DNA of 64,000 nt from Hymenobacter taeanensis (GCF_013137895.1 NZ_CP053538.1:4495001-4559000); one strand, 5' to 3'; shown: positions 1 through 9,316, counted from the stretch's first letter. Notes: generated from the letters alone by a model not told the origin. Program-made: numbers and translations.

Positions 1-1
1 G

Positions 2-286
2 GAGTTTACGGTGACCGTGGAGCTAGGCCAGGACGTAGCACCCGATGCGGCTATTAACGTAATTCTGAATTACCTGCGCACCGTACCCGACGTGCAGCAG
101 GTGCCGCGCAGCCCCTACGTGAACCTGGAAAAAGCCACTGCCACCACCGCCGACCTGCGCGTGTACTTCTGGACCGACTCTGAGGACTTCCGCCGGGGCG
201 TGATTCAGCAGAAAAGCCGGCTTATGCAGGAAGTTAAACTGGAGCTGATTGGGGCTGGCTTAAGCGTACCGGCCCTTGGCCAGTAG
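2..286 (+). CDS. C-terminal fragment of a probable MscS-type mechanosensitive channel (5' truncated)
   Basis: The reading frame is open to the left edge of the window, so only the last 94 residues are seen; the GTG codons at 11 and 17 are probably internal. The fragment has the alternating beta/alpha pattern of the MscS cytoplasmic C-terminal region. A segment on the lines of VELGQDVAPDAAINVILNYL is followed by a second half with VRVYFW-like strand residues and a closing amphipathic helix (SRLMQEVKLELIGAGL). In the family this region forms the cytoplasmic vestibule of an inner-membrane tension-gated channel. The pore helices lie outside the window, so the assignment rests on the tail alone and could equally fit a related small-conductance channel family protein. 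Confidence 0.5.
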   Translation, partial: EFTVTVELGQDVAPDAAINVILNYLRTVPDVQQVPRSPYVNLEKATATTADLRVYFWTDSEDFRRGVIQQKSRLMQEVKLELIGAGLSVPALGQ

Positions 287-500
287 GTTACATACCTGCC
301 CTAGCTGGTATAAAGGCCGAGGCTGGTTCCAGGCTTTGCTGTGAGAGTACCCGTAGAAGCGTGCGTATGTTAATCAGCCCACTTATATTATCATGAAAGT
401 GGCAGATTGCTTGCCTAGGCCAGTGCTTTTGCCGTTGTTACAGCGGAGCTAGTCAGCCGCCCCGGACTTCCGGTCAGCCAATGGCTCCAGTTGCGCGCGT

Positions 501-2285
501 ATGTCTAAAAATACTATTCACCGGTTGCTGAGTCCCTTGTTGTTATGGCGTTTACGTCATCTCAACGACCGGGTGTACCTCATTCTGGTGAGTGTGCTGG
601 TGGGTATTTTTGCGGGCCTGGCCGCCGTAGTTCTTAAAACCTCGGTGCACGATGCCCAGCACCTGCTGTATGCCTGGGTGCCAGAGCAGTACCGGGTGTT
701 TGCGCTATCCTTGTATCCTATTGTGGGTGTAGCCCTTACGGTACTATTTACCCGCTACTTTCTGGGCGGAAATCTGGGCCGGGGCATTGGCCCTATTATT
801 TACAACATTGCCCGCCAGAGCAGCATTGTACCGCGCAGCAAGCTTTATTCCCAACTGGTTTCTTCCTTTCTGACCGTAACGTTTGGCGGGTCAGCGGGTC
901 TGGAGGCTCCTATTTCCGTAACGGGGTCGGCTATTGGCTCTAATACGGCCCGGGTGTTGCGCATTGGGCGGCGTGAGCGGCGTTTGCTTACGGGCTGCGG
1001 TGCCGCCGCAGGTATAGCAGCCATTTTTAACTCCCCTATTGCCGGGGTGCTGTTTGCCGTTGAGGTTATCCTTTCAGAGCTTTCGGCAGCCTTTTTCGTG
1101 CCGTTGCTCATTTCCTCAGCTACGGCCACAGTAGTATCCAAAGCCCTTTACGCCGGCCAGCCGTTCGTGCTGATTACCACCAGCTGGCCCGTTGATGCAG
1201 TGCCTTTTTACCTGATGCTGGCGGGTTTCACGGCGCTGTTGTCGGTCTACATGATTCGGGTATACTTCTGGGCCGATAAGTTCTTTGAGCGCCGGCGTGG
1301 TACCTTCCGAAAGGTATTGGTGGGGGGCCTATGCCTGGGGTTGCTGGTGTTCATTTTCCCACCGTTGTATGGTGAGGGTTACAATATTGTGCAGCTACTG
1401 CTGGGCGGCCACGCTGAGCAGCTCGTGGATGGCTCCCTGTTTGCCGTGTATCGCGATGAAAGCGTAGGCCTGCTGCTACTGGTGGCGGGTGGCAGTATGC
1501 TGCTGAAAGTGGTGGCTACCACCATTACCATTGGCTCTGGAGGAAACGGGGGTATGTTTGGCTCTTCTCTGTTTGCAGGAGCACTTATGGGGTTCATCTT
1601 TGCTCGCCTGATTAACCTGAGCGGCATATATCCCATCTCAGAAGTTCATTTTATAGTACTGGGTATGGCTGGCACGCTGGCGGGCGTGGTGCATGCCCCG
1701 CTCACGGGCATCTTCCTGATTGCCGAAATCACGGGTGGCTATGCCTTGTTCGTTCCGTTGATGGTCGTTACCTCGGGGTCCTATCTCATTACCCGCTACT
1801 TTGAACCTTACTCCGTGTACACGCGCAAGCTGGTGCAGCGGGGCGTGTACGTAAACCAGGACCGCGACCGGGGCCTGCTGGCTCAGTTGGATCTAAACGT
1901 GCTGGTGCAGACCGATTTTCTAACGGTACACCCCCAGGACACTCTCGGAGAGCTGGTTATTGCCTTTCGGCATGCCACGCGCAATCTGTTTCCGGTGGTA
2001 GATGAAGAAGGCCATTTGCACGGTATTATCAGCCTTGATACCGTCCGGGATGCGCTCTTCGACGACGAGCATTACAACACCACCAGCGTGCGCGACCTGA
2101 TGAGTGAGCCCCCCGCCACCGTGCGCCCCGACGATGCTATTCAGGATACTCTTCGGTGCATGGAAGAGCTCGGAGCGTGGGCCCTGCCAGTCATTGGCAC
2201 TGATGAGCGGTACCAGGGCTTTATTCTGAAATCAAGCATTCTGGCCAGCTACCGGCGCCAGCTAATTCGCGAAAGCGAAAGCTGA
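501..2285 (+). CDS. ClC-family chloride channel/antiporter with two C-terminal CBS domains
   Basis: This 594-residue inner-membrane protein has about ten hydrophobic segments in residues 25-440 and then a soluble tail. ClC signatures are visible: GLEAP, which carries the gating glutamate (GxExP), the stretch GSGGNGGMFG in the second half, and GVVHAPLTGIFLIAEITGGY near the last helices. Residues from about 455 onward form two CBS repeats (TDFLTVHPQDTL... and VRDLMSEPPATV...), which in the family bind adenine nucleotides and modulate gating. It probably moves Cl- or another small anion, with or without proton exchange. It stands alone, with 214 bp of apparently gene-free DNA upstream, and converges on the antiporter gene after a 53-bp gap. 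Confidence 0.9.
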   Translation: MSKNTIHRLLSPLLLWRLRHLNDRVYLILVSVLVGIFAGLAAVVLKTSVHDAQHLLYAWVPEQYRVFALSLYPIVGVALTVLFTRYFLGGNLGRGIGPIIYNIARQSSIVPRSKLYSQLVSSFLTVTFGGSAGLEAPISVTGSAIGSNTARVLRIGRRERRLLTGCGAAAGIAAIFNSPIAGVLFAVEVILSELSAAFFVPLLISSATATVVSKALYAGQPFVLITTSWPVDAVPFYLMLAGFTALLSVYMIRVYFWADKFFERRRGTFRKVLVGGLCLGLLVFIFPPLYGEGYNIVQLLLGGHAEQLVDGSLFAVYRDESVGLLLLVAGGSMLLKVVATTITIGSGGNGGMFGSSLFAGALMGFIFARLINLSGIYPISEVHFIVLGMAGTLAGVVHAPLTGIFLIAEITGGYALFVPLMVVTSGSYLITRYFEPYSVYTRKLVQRGVYVNQDRDRGLLAQLDLNVLVQTDFLTVHPQDTLGELVIAFRHATRNLFPVVDEEGHLHGIISLDTVRDALFDDEHYNTTSVRDLMSEPPATVRPDDAIQDTLRCMEELGAWALPVIGTDERYQGFILKSSILASYRRQLIRESES

Positions 2286-2338
2286 GCATTAACCCACCTA
2301 AGACTACCATTACTGCTTTGCACAAGCTAAGCAAACGC

Positions 2339-3529
2339 TTAATACTCCCCAATTTCGGGGTCTTCGGGGGCGAGGAGCAAACCAGCCATCATGAGTAGGC
2401 CCGTCAGGAGAATAACCACAAACAGAATGTTCTCGCCTACCTCACCAATGCGGTGCTGGGCCGGAATGCTGTAGTACAACAGCACCGTAATAAGGCCTTT
2501 AGGGGCAATGAAGAGCTCCGGAATCAGATCGGTGCGGGCAATATAGCGCAGGTAGAAGTAGCGTATGGCTGTTAGTACTGCCACAATCAGTACGCCCTGC
2601 AACAGCAATGGGCCGTTTATCAGGCTGCTGAGCGTGATGCTAAATCCAAAGAGCAGAAAAAAGAACGTTCGGATCAGGAAGGCCGACTCGGCCGTGATGC
2701 TGCGCAGCTGGTGAGTTTCTGCTTCAAGCTGCTCTGGCCGAAACCAACGCCGCAAGAGCGGCCCTTTGAGGAATAGCTCCGCATTGTTTACTGCCAACCC
2801 AAACACCAGCACCAGCAACAGCGACGACAGGTGCAGCTTCTTGGAAAGGCAGTACATAAGTACTAGAAAGGCCAGAATCAGGAAAAATTTCACGTGCAGC
2901 CGAATGCGCCCAAGCAGGAAAGCCAGCATGGCGGTACTCAAAATGGCTAGCACAAGCACGGCCACCACATCGCGCCCAAACGTAACCACCGACATGCCCT
3001 GCGCAAAGTTTTCCTGCAGCGCAAAGTTGAAAGCCATAATGCCGAGAATATCCGAAAAGGTACTTTCGTACACAATAAACTCTTGCTTTTCGCCCACTAA
3101 ACTGGCCACACTGGGAATTGCAATAGCGGAGCTGATGATGGCCAGCGGCACCGCATTCACCAGGCAGGTCTGAAAATTAACTCCCAGCCACAGATGCAGA
3201 ATACTGGCAATAGCCGCGGCCTGCACCACCAGCATCAGCGCCGCCGCCAGAAACGAGCGCCGAATAAGTGGGGCTTTGTCGGAAGAGAGCTTTAGATCCA
3301 GCGCCCCCTCTAACACAATCATTATTAACCCGATAACCCCAAATATTTCCAAGACTACCTGAGGAATTGGCAGGGTAAAGTCAAAGTAGTCGGCGGCCTG
3401 CCGCAGGGCAATACCCGTGAGCAGCAGCATCAGCACCGAAGGAACCTTGGTAGCGCGAGCTGCCAGATCAAACAGGTAGGAGAGCACAATGGCCAGACTC
3501 AGGCCAATTAGAATGGAATAGGTACCCAT
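2339..3529 (-). CDS. cation:proton antiporter (CPA1/NhaP-like membrane domain)
   Basis: This 396-residue polytopic membrane protein has about eleven hydrophobic helices. It starts MGTYSILIGLSLAIVLSYLFDL and has the family pattern of a long amphipathic IPSVLMLLLTGIALR helix and an acidic-residue helix (GLIMIVLEGALDL). The segment YESTFSDILGIMAFN probably holds the conserved acidic transport residues. Members exchange Na+ or K+ for H+ at the inner membrane. No C-terminal TrkA domain is present, so it is a short, unregulated-looking version. It is divergent from the flavoprotein gene across a 98-bp spacer. Substrate cation cannot be told from sequence alone. Confidence 0.85.
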   Translation of the reverse strand: MGTYSILIGLSLAIVLSYLFDLAARATKVPSVLMLLLTGIALRQAADYFDFTLPIPQVVLEIFGVIGLIMIVLEGALDLKLSSDKAPLIRRSFLAAALMLVVQAAAIASILHLWLGVNFQTCLVNAVPLAIISSAIAIPSVASLVGEKQEFIVYESTFSDILGIMAFNFALQENFAQGMSVVTFGRDVVAVLVLAILSTAMLAFLLGRIRLHVKFFLILAFLVLMYCLSKKLHLSSLLLVLVFGLAVNNAELFLKGPLLRRWFRPEQLEAETHQLRSITAESAFLIRTFFFLLFGFSITLSSLINGPLLLQGVLIVAVLTAIRYFYLRYIARTDLIPELFIAPKGLITVLLYYSIPAQHRIGEVGENILFVVILLTGLLMMAGLLLAPEDPEIGEY

Positions 3530-3593
3530 GCAGCAGAAAACTAATCAATGCATCAACGATACGCAGAAAATGGCGTTTCAACCGGATGCGTAC

Positions 3594-3623
3594 TTTTTCT
3601 GGGCTACTTCCGGCCTACCTTTG
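3594..3623 (+). promoter_or_regulatory. Bacteroidota-type promoter directly before the flavoprotein start
   Basis: A TTTTT run at 3594-3598 is followed 17 nt later by TACCTTTG at 3616-3623, a match to the Bacteroidota -7 box TAnnTTTG. It lies only 4 nt before the ATG at 3628. An upstream in-frame ATG at 3586 would put this box inside the gene, so it argues for the 3628 start and for a very short or absent leader. Confidence 0.65.
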
Positions 3624-3627
3624 CCCC

Positions 3628-4875
3628 ATGCAGAGTGCAGCTGATTCTGGTGGCGTGGTAGCCGTAGTGGGCGGAGGTCCGGCGGGGTTGCTGGCCGCCC
3701 AACGCCTGGCGGAAGCGGGCCTCCGGGTGGTACTATATGAGGCCCAGGCAACGGTAGGGCGTAAATTTCTGGTGGCAGGCCATGGTGGCTTCAACCTGAC
3801 TAACGCTGAAGAGTTACCGTCCTTCAGTGCCCGCTACGCCGCGCACCAGCCCCGGTTCCGGGATTTCCTAGGCCACTTCTCTCCCACTGACCTGCGCCAA
3901 TGGACAGCCAGCCTGGGCATTGCTACCTACGTGGGCACGAGCGGCCGGGTATTCCCAATGGCTGAATACAAGCCCGCTCAACTGCTGCGGGCGTGGGTAG
4001 CGCGGCTAGGCCAGTTAGGCGTAGACATCCGGACGCGGCACCGCTGGCTTGGGTTTGCCGGCACCACTGGCCTACGGCTGCGCCACGAAACTACCGGCGA
4101 AGAAACCACCGTGCATCCCCTCGCAACTGTGCTGGCACTAGGTGGTGCCAGCTGGAGCAAAACCGGCTCTGATGGGCGCTGGACCATTGCCCTTGCCAAT
4201 ATTGGGGTGCAGTGCACGCCTTTTCAGCCCTCTAACTGCGGGGCTGAGGTGGCCTGGTCGTCCTTTTTTCAGGAGAAGGTAAAGCGCACCCCCCTTAAGA
4301 ATATTGCCCTTACGTGCGGTACAGTTACGGTGCGCGGTGAGGTTATGCTCACGGAGTATGGCCTAGAGGGCACTCCGGTTTATGCGCTTACGCCTGCCAT
4401 TCGGGAGGCCCTGGGCCACCAGGTGCCAGCCACCGTTTTGCTGAACCTGAAGCCTGATCTAACGCCCGAGGCCTTGCGCCAGCGGCTGAGCCAGCGCCGC
4501 AGCGGTACCTCTTGGGCATCTTTCCTACAGAATACCCTGCGCTTGGGGCCGCCCATACCAACCCTGTTGCGTGAAGCAGGGCCACCGGTAGTACCCACCA
4601 CCCCGGAGGAGCTAGGCCACCTGCTTACGCATTTACCCATCTCCATTACTGGCCTACGCCCTCTAGAAGAAGCCATCAGCACCGCCGGCGGCGTAGCCTG
4701 GGAGGAGCTTAACTCATACCTCATGCTGGTACGGCGCCCCGGCACCTTTGTAGCGGGCGAAATGCTAGACTGGGAGGCTCCTACCGGTGGGTACCTGTTG
4801 CAGGGCTGCTTTAGTACGGGTGCCTGGGTTGCCAATGGCGTAATACACTGGCTGCAAGGCAGCCGGCAGCCGTAA
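3628..4875 (+). CDS. HI0933-like NAD(P)/FAD-dependent flavoprotein (TIGR03862 type)
   Basis: This 415-residue cytosolic flavoprotein opens with a Rossmann dinucleotide-binding loop (VVAVVGGGPAGLLAAQRLAEAG). The family motif GRKFLVAGHGGFNLTN and a second FAD-contact region, TGGYLLQGCFSTGAWVANG, follow at the C terminus. Proteins of this HI0933/BaiN-like group are predicted oxidoreductases; the substrate is unknown. The start at 3628 is preferred over the in-frame ATG at 3586 because a TACCTTTG promoter box lies between them and because the GGGPAG loop then falls at the usual distance from the N terminus. It is followed by a convergent small membrane-protein gene after 15 bp. Confidence 0.85.
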   Translation: MQSAADSGGVVAVVGGGPAGLLAAQRLAEAGLRVVLYEAQATVGRKFLVAGHGGFNLTNAEELPSFSARYAAHQPRFRDFLGHFSPTDLRQWTASLGIATYVGTSGRVFPMAEYKPAQLLRAWVARLGQLGVDIRTRHRWLGFAGTTGLRLRHETTGEETTVHPLATVLALGGASWSKTGSDGRWTIALANIGVQCTPFQPSNCGAEVAWSSFFQEKVKRTPLKNIALTCGTVTVRGEVMLTEYGLEGTPVYALTPAIREALGHQVPATVLLNLKPDLTPEALRQRLSQRRSGTSWASFLQNTLRLGPPIPTLLREAGPPVVPTTPEELGHLLTHLPISITGLRPLEEAISTAGGVAWEELNSYLMLVRRPGTFVAGEMLDWEAPTGGYLLQGCFSTGAWVANGVIHWLQGSRQP

Positions 4876-4890
4876 CGGTGGCGCCAGAAA

Positions 4891-5190
4891 TCAGCTGTCG
4901 CTTTCGCGCACCTTGTGCGCTTCTTCGGCGGCGGCCAGAATAGCCTTGGCTTCATCTACCAAGCGCTGCCCATAATTGAGTTGGTGGCGCAGAATAAGCG
5001 CAAACAGCACACAAAACGACGCCAAGGGCAACACCCAGCCCAGTGCAAACCACAGCCAGAAAGAGCGCCCATAGCTTTGGGCGCAATGTGCCGTGGTGAG
5101 GGCCAGCACCGACAGGCCCAGCACAAGGGCCAGCACCAGCAGGGGAGCTACCAGCAGCATAGGACTAGGTATGAGTACGGCGAGTGGCAT
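4891..5190 (-). CDS. small two-helix membrane protein of unknown function
   Basis: This 99-residue protein starts at an ATG (5190) just before MPLAVLIPSPMLLVAPLL. It has two strongly hydrophobic helices (about residues 10-32 and 45-72) and a charged amphipathic tail (NYGQRLVDEAKAILAAAEEAHKVRESDS). The frame is open for 47 further codons upstream, but these are low-complexity and overlap the leader of the divergent gene, so the shorter form is chosen. I recognise no family. The tail could form a short cytoplasmic coiled coil. Its stop lies 15 bp from the convergent flavoprotein stop. Confidence 0.6.
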   Translation of the reverse strand: MPLAVLIPSPMLLVAPLLVLALVLGLSVLALTTAHCAQSYGRSFWLWFALGWVLPLASFCVLFALILRHQLNYGQRLVDEAKAILAAAEEAHKVRESDS

Positions 5191-5386
5191 ATGACTACAG
5201 TAATATACGCGGATGCTGCCAGAGTTACAAGGCCGGGGCCGGGTCTTGTTGCTACCTGCTATAACGCGTGGCGTACGAGGATGTTTACTTAAGTTGGCCG
5301 GAAAGTTGCCACCGGCGCTACCACCATTCACGGGCTTTTTCCGTACTAAACGGTTTGCCTCCCCTTCCTCCCCGCCTGCCTACCCT

Positions 5387-6835
5387 ATGTGGGAAAATCA
5401 AAGTCTTTTCCGCGTCTCGGCACAGCTTTTTGCCGATGGCGTATTTAACCTGCTTGATCGGACGCTAAAGCCGGAAGTATTTCTGTTGGGCCTGGCCTCG
5501 GCCCGGGAAGCTGACGACCCCGAAGCCGTAGTAATAGAACCCGTTACTCACCGCTACCAGCCCACAGATTTTGCGGCTGTGAAAGCTCGCGCAGCTTCTC
5601 TGGAGCCCGATGGCCCCCGCGAAGTAGTGTACCACCTGCATCCCCTCGACCACGACCGGTACGAGAAACAACGCTGGTATGAGCTGTTGCGCCGGGCCAC
5701 CGAGCACACCCTCAATGATCTGGTTGCCAAGCAAAGCGAAGAGCGGGTGAGCTTCTGCTCCCAGCCTGTGGGCGTGTATAACTACCAAGTTATTATTGTG
5801 CTGCAGCTTTCCCTGGAGGCCTACCAGAGTTATTATTCCCTAACGGGTAAAGCGGGCACCCGGCCCGCTTCCTTGCTCATGGCCACTATTCAGGAGTTTC
5901 TCCAGGATGCCTCGCGGGGCCTGCGCGAGTCGGATACCGACGACGACCGCCCGGTGCTTGACCGCGACTACAATGAGGTGCTACGGGCCGCGGGTCGGCG
6001 GTTTATGCTACGGGCCGCTGCCGGCACGCACGGCCTCTATGACGCCTGCAATGGCATAGCCGCCCTGCGCCACGAAGGTGATGAAGGTGTGGGCACCATG
6101 ATTGTATCGCGCCGCAACCACCCAGCCGTGGTGCCCATCCTCACCCTCGACTCACCTATTCCCCTGCGCGACTACCGGCGGATTCGAAAGCTGCTGGAGC
6201 TCAGTGAAGACCGCAACGCCCTGCTTACCGATGCTACTGACGTGTTTGGCCTGGGGTATTTGGTGGAGCCTACCGATCCGCAGTACGAGCCTCTGTTTAC
6301 GGTGCACTTCACTAAGCACTATAGCTGGGAGCTCAGCCACGATTGCCACATCATGATGAAAGTGGTATCGAACACGCCACGCCTGCCCCAGGGCACGGTT
6401 GATGAGAGCAATTTTGCGTTGGCTATCCGGCGGGTATTTCCGGGGGTAGATGCCGCAGGAGTGGCTTACCTCTGGGAGCTGACGCTTAAGGCCACCGCCC
6501 AAACCAACGGCACCATCCTCGTGATTTCAGAAGGGGCCGCGCAGGAAGCGGCGCGCCTCACCCGGCAGTGCTTTCGGGTGGCACCCCGCCTCATGACTCC
6601 CTCGGTGCTGCGCCTGGTAACCAACATTGATGGCGCCGTACTCATTGACCCCGCCGGTACCTGCTATGCCATTGGGGTAATCTTAGATGGCCTAGCCACT
6701 GAAAAAGGTGATTCCTCACGGGGCTCCCGCTACAACTCCGCCTTGCGCTACGTTGAAAGCAGCCGGTATCCAGTGCTGGCCATTGTGGTGAGCGAAGATG
6801 GCTGGATTGATCTGCTCCCGCCCGTTCGGCGGTAA
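5387..6835 (+). CDS. diadenylate cyclase (DAC/DisA_N) domain protein with a large N-terminal sensor-like region
   Basis: This 482-residue soluble protein carries a DAC-type nucleotidyltransferase domain in its last 150 or so residues. The DGA motif is at 415-417 (NIDGAVLIDP), followed by GDSSRGSRYNSA at about 441-452 and the closing strand VLAIVVSEDGWIDLLPP. In classical c-di-AMP synthases the second motif is GTRHRAA; here the first Arg is kept but His and the second Arg are Tyr and Asn. The 270-residue N-terminal part has no family I can name with certainty; it resembles the N-terminal sensor regions attached to orphan DAC domains in Bacteroidota. The ATG at 5387 is chosen because upstream residues are low-complexity. 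Product is probably c-di-AMP or a related nucleotide, but activity is unproven. Confidence 0.75.
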   Translation: MWENQSLFRVSAQLFADGVFNLLDRTLKPEVFLLGLASAREADDPEAVVIEPVTHRYQPTDFAAVKARAASLEPDGPREVVYHLHPLDHDRYEKQRWYELLRRATEHTLNDLVAKQSEERVSFCSQPVGVYNYQVIIVLQLSLEAYQSYYSLTGKAGTRPASLLMATIQEFLQDASRGLRESDTDDDRPVLDRDYNEVLRAAGRRFMLRAAAGTHGLYDACNGIAALRHEGDEGVGTMIVSRRNHPAVVPILTLDSPIPLRDYRRIRKLLELSEDRNALLTDATDVFGLGYLVEPTDPQYEPLFTVHFTKHYSWELSHDCHIMMKVVSNTPRLPQGTVDESNFALAIRRVFPGVDAAGVAYLWELTLKATAQTNGTILVISEGAAQEAARLTRQCFRVAPRLMTPSVLRLVTNIDGAVLIDPAGTCYAIGVILDGLATEKGDSSRGSRYNSALRYVESSRYPVLAIVVSEDGWIDLLPPVRR

Positions 6836-6916
6836 GTAACTTCCGGGCGCTGCTGGTGCATGCCTGGCTTACCTCGGCGTTTCTACAGCCACCTCTGCGG
6901 CTTTGGCCGTCGTAAC

Positions 6917-6959
6917 CACAAAAGCCCCTGGCGACTTCACCGTCGTCAGGGGCTTTGTG
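6917..6959. terminator. bidirectional hairpin between convergent genes
   Basis: A near-perfect inverted repeat is centred on a short loop (TTCACC). Its arms contain AAAGCCCCTGGCGAC and GTCGTCAGGGGCTTT, with one wobble position. A-rich and T-rich flanks on opposite sides make it usable from both strands. It lies between the DAC gene and the convergent aldo/keto reductase gene. Confidence 0.8.
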
Positions 6960-7017
6960 TATTAATTTTCCAGCTGATTACTAGGCTTACAGCCTGGCGG
7001 CAGGCAGGCTCTGTTTC

Positions 7018-8007
7018 TTAGCCGTTTACTGAATTCATCATTTGCTCAGGGTAGCGCAGGCCAGCCGCCGCTTGTTGGGGCGCAATACGGTCAATTCGGG
7101 CCAGATCTTCCAGGCTAAGCCGGATTTCAGCCGCTCCTACGTTCTCCTCCAGGTAAGGCACACGCTTAGTTCCTGGAATGGGCACGATATGCTCACCCTG
7201 GGCCAGCACCCAAGCCAGCGCCAGCTGCCCGGCCGTTACGCCTTTCTCATCCGCCATTTCTCTGATTTTCGCCACCAGGTCGAGGTTCTTTTGAAAGTTC
7301 TCGCCCTGAAAGCGCGGGGTATGGCGGCGGTAATCATCTTCGGCTAAATCTTCATACCGCTGAATCTGGCCAGTCAGGAAGCCCCGGCCCAGCGGGGAGT
7401 AGGCTACAAAGCCAATGCCTAACTCCCGGCAGGTATGGAGCAGCTCGTCCTCCGGGTCGCGGCTCCAAAGTGAGTACTCTGTTTGCAGGGCCGTAATGGG
7501 GTGCACAGCATGCGCCCGCCGTACGGTGTCGGGGGCGGCCTCTGAGAGGCCTAGATACCGGACTTTACCTTCTTTCACCAGCTCCGCCATAGCGCCCACA
7601 GTTTCCTCAATGGGAGTGTCAGGATCTACGCGGTGCTGATAATAAACATCAAGGTAGTCGGTGCGCAAGCGGCGCAGGCTTCCTTCGCAGGCCTGCCGCA
7701 CGTATTCAGGGCGGCCATTAATCCCGCGCTTGGTAGGGTCACTGGGGTCACGCTGAATCCCAAACTTGGTAGCCAGCACTATTTTGTCGCGGCGGCCCTG
7801 CATGGCTTTGCCCACTAGCTCTTCATTCGTGTAGGGCCCATACATGTCGGCGGTGTCAAAAAAAGTAACACCCAACTCCAAGGCTCGGTCAAGGGTGCGA
7901 AGACTTTCTGCATCGTTACGGCCGGCGTAAAAGTCCGACATTCCCATGCAGCCAAGGCCTAAGGCTGAAACTTGCGGGCCTTGCGGGCCCAAAGTGCGCG
8001 TTTGCAT
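7018..8007 (-). CDS. aldo/keto reductase
   Basis: This 329-residue NADPH-dependent TIM-barrel oxidoreductase is close to the YakC/AKR13-like group. The catalytic tetrad is visible: Asp51 and Tyr56 in FFDTADMYG, Lys81 in LATKFG and His125 in YYQHRVD. The cofactor-binding tail [17 protein letters not shown] is present. It would reduce aldehydes or ketones in the cytosol; the natural substrate is not apparent. An in-frame ATG 16 codons upstream exists, but [19 protein letters not shown] is the normal family N terminus, so 8007 is used. It appears to be a single-gene unit, with a bidirectional hairpin at its 3' side. Confidence 0.9.
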   Translation of the reverse strand: MQTRTLGPQGPQVSALGLGCMGMSDFYAGRNDAESLRTLDRALELGVTFFDTADMYGPYTNEELVGKAMQGRRDKIVLATKFGIQRDPSDPTKRGINGRPEYVRQACEGSLRRLRTDYLDVYYQHRVDPDTPIEETVGAMAELVKEGKVRYLGLSEAAPDTVRRAHAVHPITALQTEYSLWSRDPEDELLHTCRELGIGFVAYSPLGRGFLTGQIQRYEDLAEDDYRRHTPRFQGENFQKNLDLVAKIREMADEKGVTAGQLALAWVLAQGEHIVPIPGTKRVPYLEENVGAAEIRLSLEDLARIDRIAPQQAAAGLRYPEQMMNSVNG

Positions 8008-8540
8008 AATTTCAGAACGGTTAACTAGGGTAATATGAGGGGAAACACAACGCAATCAACGTTTTGCCACCGGCGTTTCAGCTCAGCCGTTAGAGCATGC
8101 TGCCCAAACCAGTGATGCTTAAAGAACTGCCTGAAGGAGGATGTGGTTTTCAGGAATCCCAAGCAAGTAAAAAACACTGCGCAGTAGCGCTCTAATAAGT
8201 GCCCTACCCCCAGAGGGCCTCCACTCAATGTCAAGCCCGTAGCGTTTCCCCGCGCCGCGTGCAGATGTGCCCCCGTTGCACCCTGGCGTATGTTTTTAAG
8301 CTTGGTCAAGGGCCCGTTTATTTGTACTTGCCCTTGCTTTTCAACCCTATACAATACTCTATTTTAGCTTAAACCCCGAAAAGATTCAACTAACAGTAGT
8401 TAACGTTCAGGTTGTCGGCTTAAATTCACGGCAACTAATGCGCCAACCAGATTATCCTGGCCGCTCCCTCTACCATTACGTGGCGCCTGTAGCTAGTTAA
8501 CGCGCGCCACAAGCTTATCCGATCAGTTCAGCTTTAGCTC
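8008..8540. other. 533-bp intergenic stretch between divergent genes
   Basis: This spacer separates the aldo/keto reductase (minus) and the hypothetical secreted protein (plus), and should hold both promoters. I could not place a convincing TAnnTTTG box for either gene. A minus-strand frame of 109 codons (8025-8354) shows no recognisable family and overlaps the reductase leader, so it is left out. The last 150 bp turn AT-rich toward the AT-rich gene that follows. Confidence 0.5.
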
Positions 8541-9287
8541 ATGAATAAATTATATGCACTAGGTATGTGCGTGACTGGCCTACTAGTATGCCGCACCGGC
8601 TATGGCCAGACAGGGAGTGCAGAAGTGTCAGTTTCGACCAATATTACAACGTTAAAAAAACAATATGAACAATCAATAAATCTTAACTCGCGCTTGTACA
8701 ATGGGCCCGAGTATGTATTCTACGATAAACTTTACCGTACCAAGCAAGGCCATCAGTTTTTTAATGAGCCCGAATTAAAACCAGGCGAAATATTATATGA
8801 CGGGCAACGCTATTCCAATATACCCCTACTTTACGACACTCACCTTGATCAGGTAGTATCAACCCTCCCGAGTAACGCAATTACTTATCGTTTAATAAAC
8901 GAGAAAATCCAAGCATTCACTCTCCAGAACCACACCTTTGTGCGGTTGGTAGCACCTCCTACGCCTAAAACGCCAATAATCACTGGCTTTTATGACCTAC
9001 TTTTTGATGGCAACGCTAAATTATTTGCCAAGAGAGAGAAGAGTCTAGAAAAACGAGCAGAGCAAAACTCTGTTAAAATTATTTTTCTTGAATCAATAAA
9101 TTATTTCATCTATAAGGACAATACGTATTACCCTATTACCAGCCTAAATAATTTCGTTAGCTTATTTCCTGAAAACAAGGCGAGCCTTCAGAAATACGCC
9201 CGCACCAATAAGCTAAAGTTTAATAAGGCTAATCGGGAAGTAAGTTTGGTAAAGCTTGCTCAGTACAATGCTTCATTAGCGCATTAA
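8541..9287 (+). CDS. hypothetical secreted protein, AT-rich gene
   Basis: This 248-residue protein has a typical signal peptide (MNKLYALGMCVTGLLVCRTGYGQ). The mature part is rich in Tyr, Asn, Lys and Phe (YNGPEYVFYDKLYRTKQGH, YFIYKDNTYYPITSLNNFV), suggesting a beta-rich periplasmic or surface protein. No family is recognised. The repeated phrasing of a strand-turn with YDGQRYSNIPLLYDTHLDQV resembles short exported Bacteroidota proteins of unknown function. Codon use is clearly more AT-rich than its neighbours (runs such as aaa aaa caa tat gaa). It lies 55 bp before the TonB receptor, but a promoter box in that gap suggests separate transcription. Confidence 0.7.
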   Translation: MNKLYALGMCVTGLLVCRTGYGQTGSAEVSVSTNITTLKKQYEQSINLNSRLYNGPEYVFYDKLYRTKQGHQFFNEPELKPGEILYDGQRYSNIPLLYDTHLDQVVSTLPSNAITYRLINEKIQAFTLQNHTFVRLVAPPTPKTPIITGFYDLLFDGNAKLFAKREKSLEKRAEQNSVKIIFLESINYFIYKDNTYYPITSLNNFVSLFPENKASLQKYARTNKLKFNKANREVSLVKLAQYNASLAH

Positions 9288-9316
9288 TCACTATCCCTTT
9301 TGGGTATAGTTTAGTC

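Noticed and set aside
8025..8354. Minus-strand frame of 109 codons upstream of the aldo/keto reductase
   Set aside because: No family resemblance or promoter, overlaps the reductase leader, and base composition is not gene-like.
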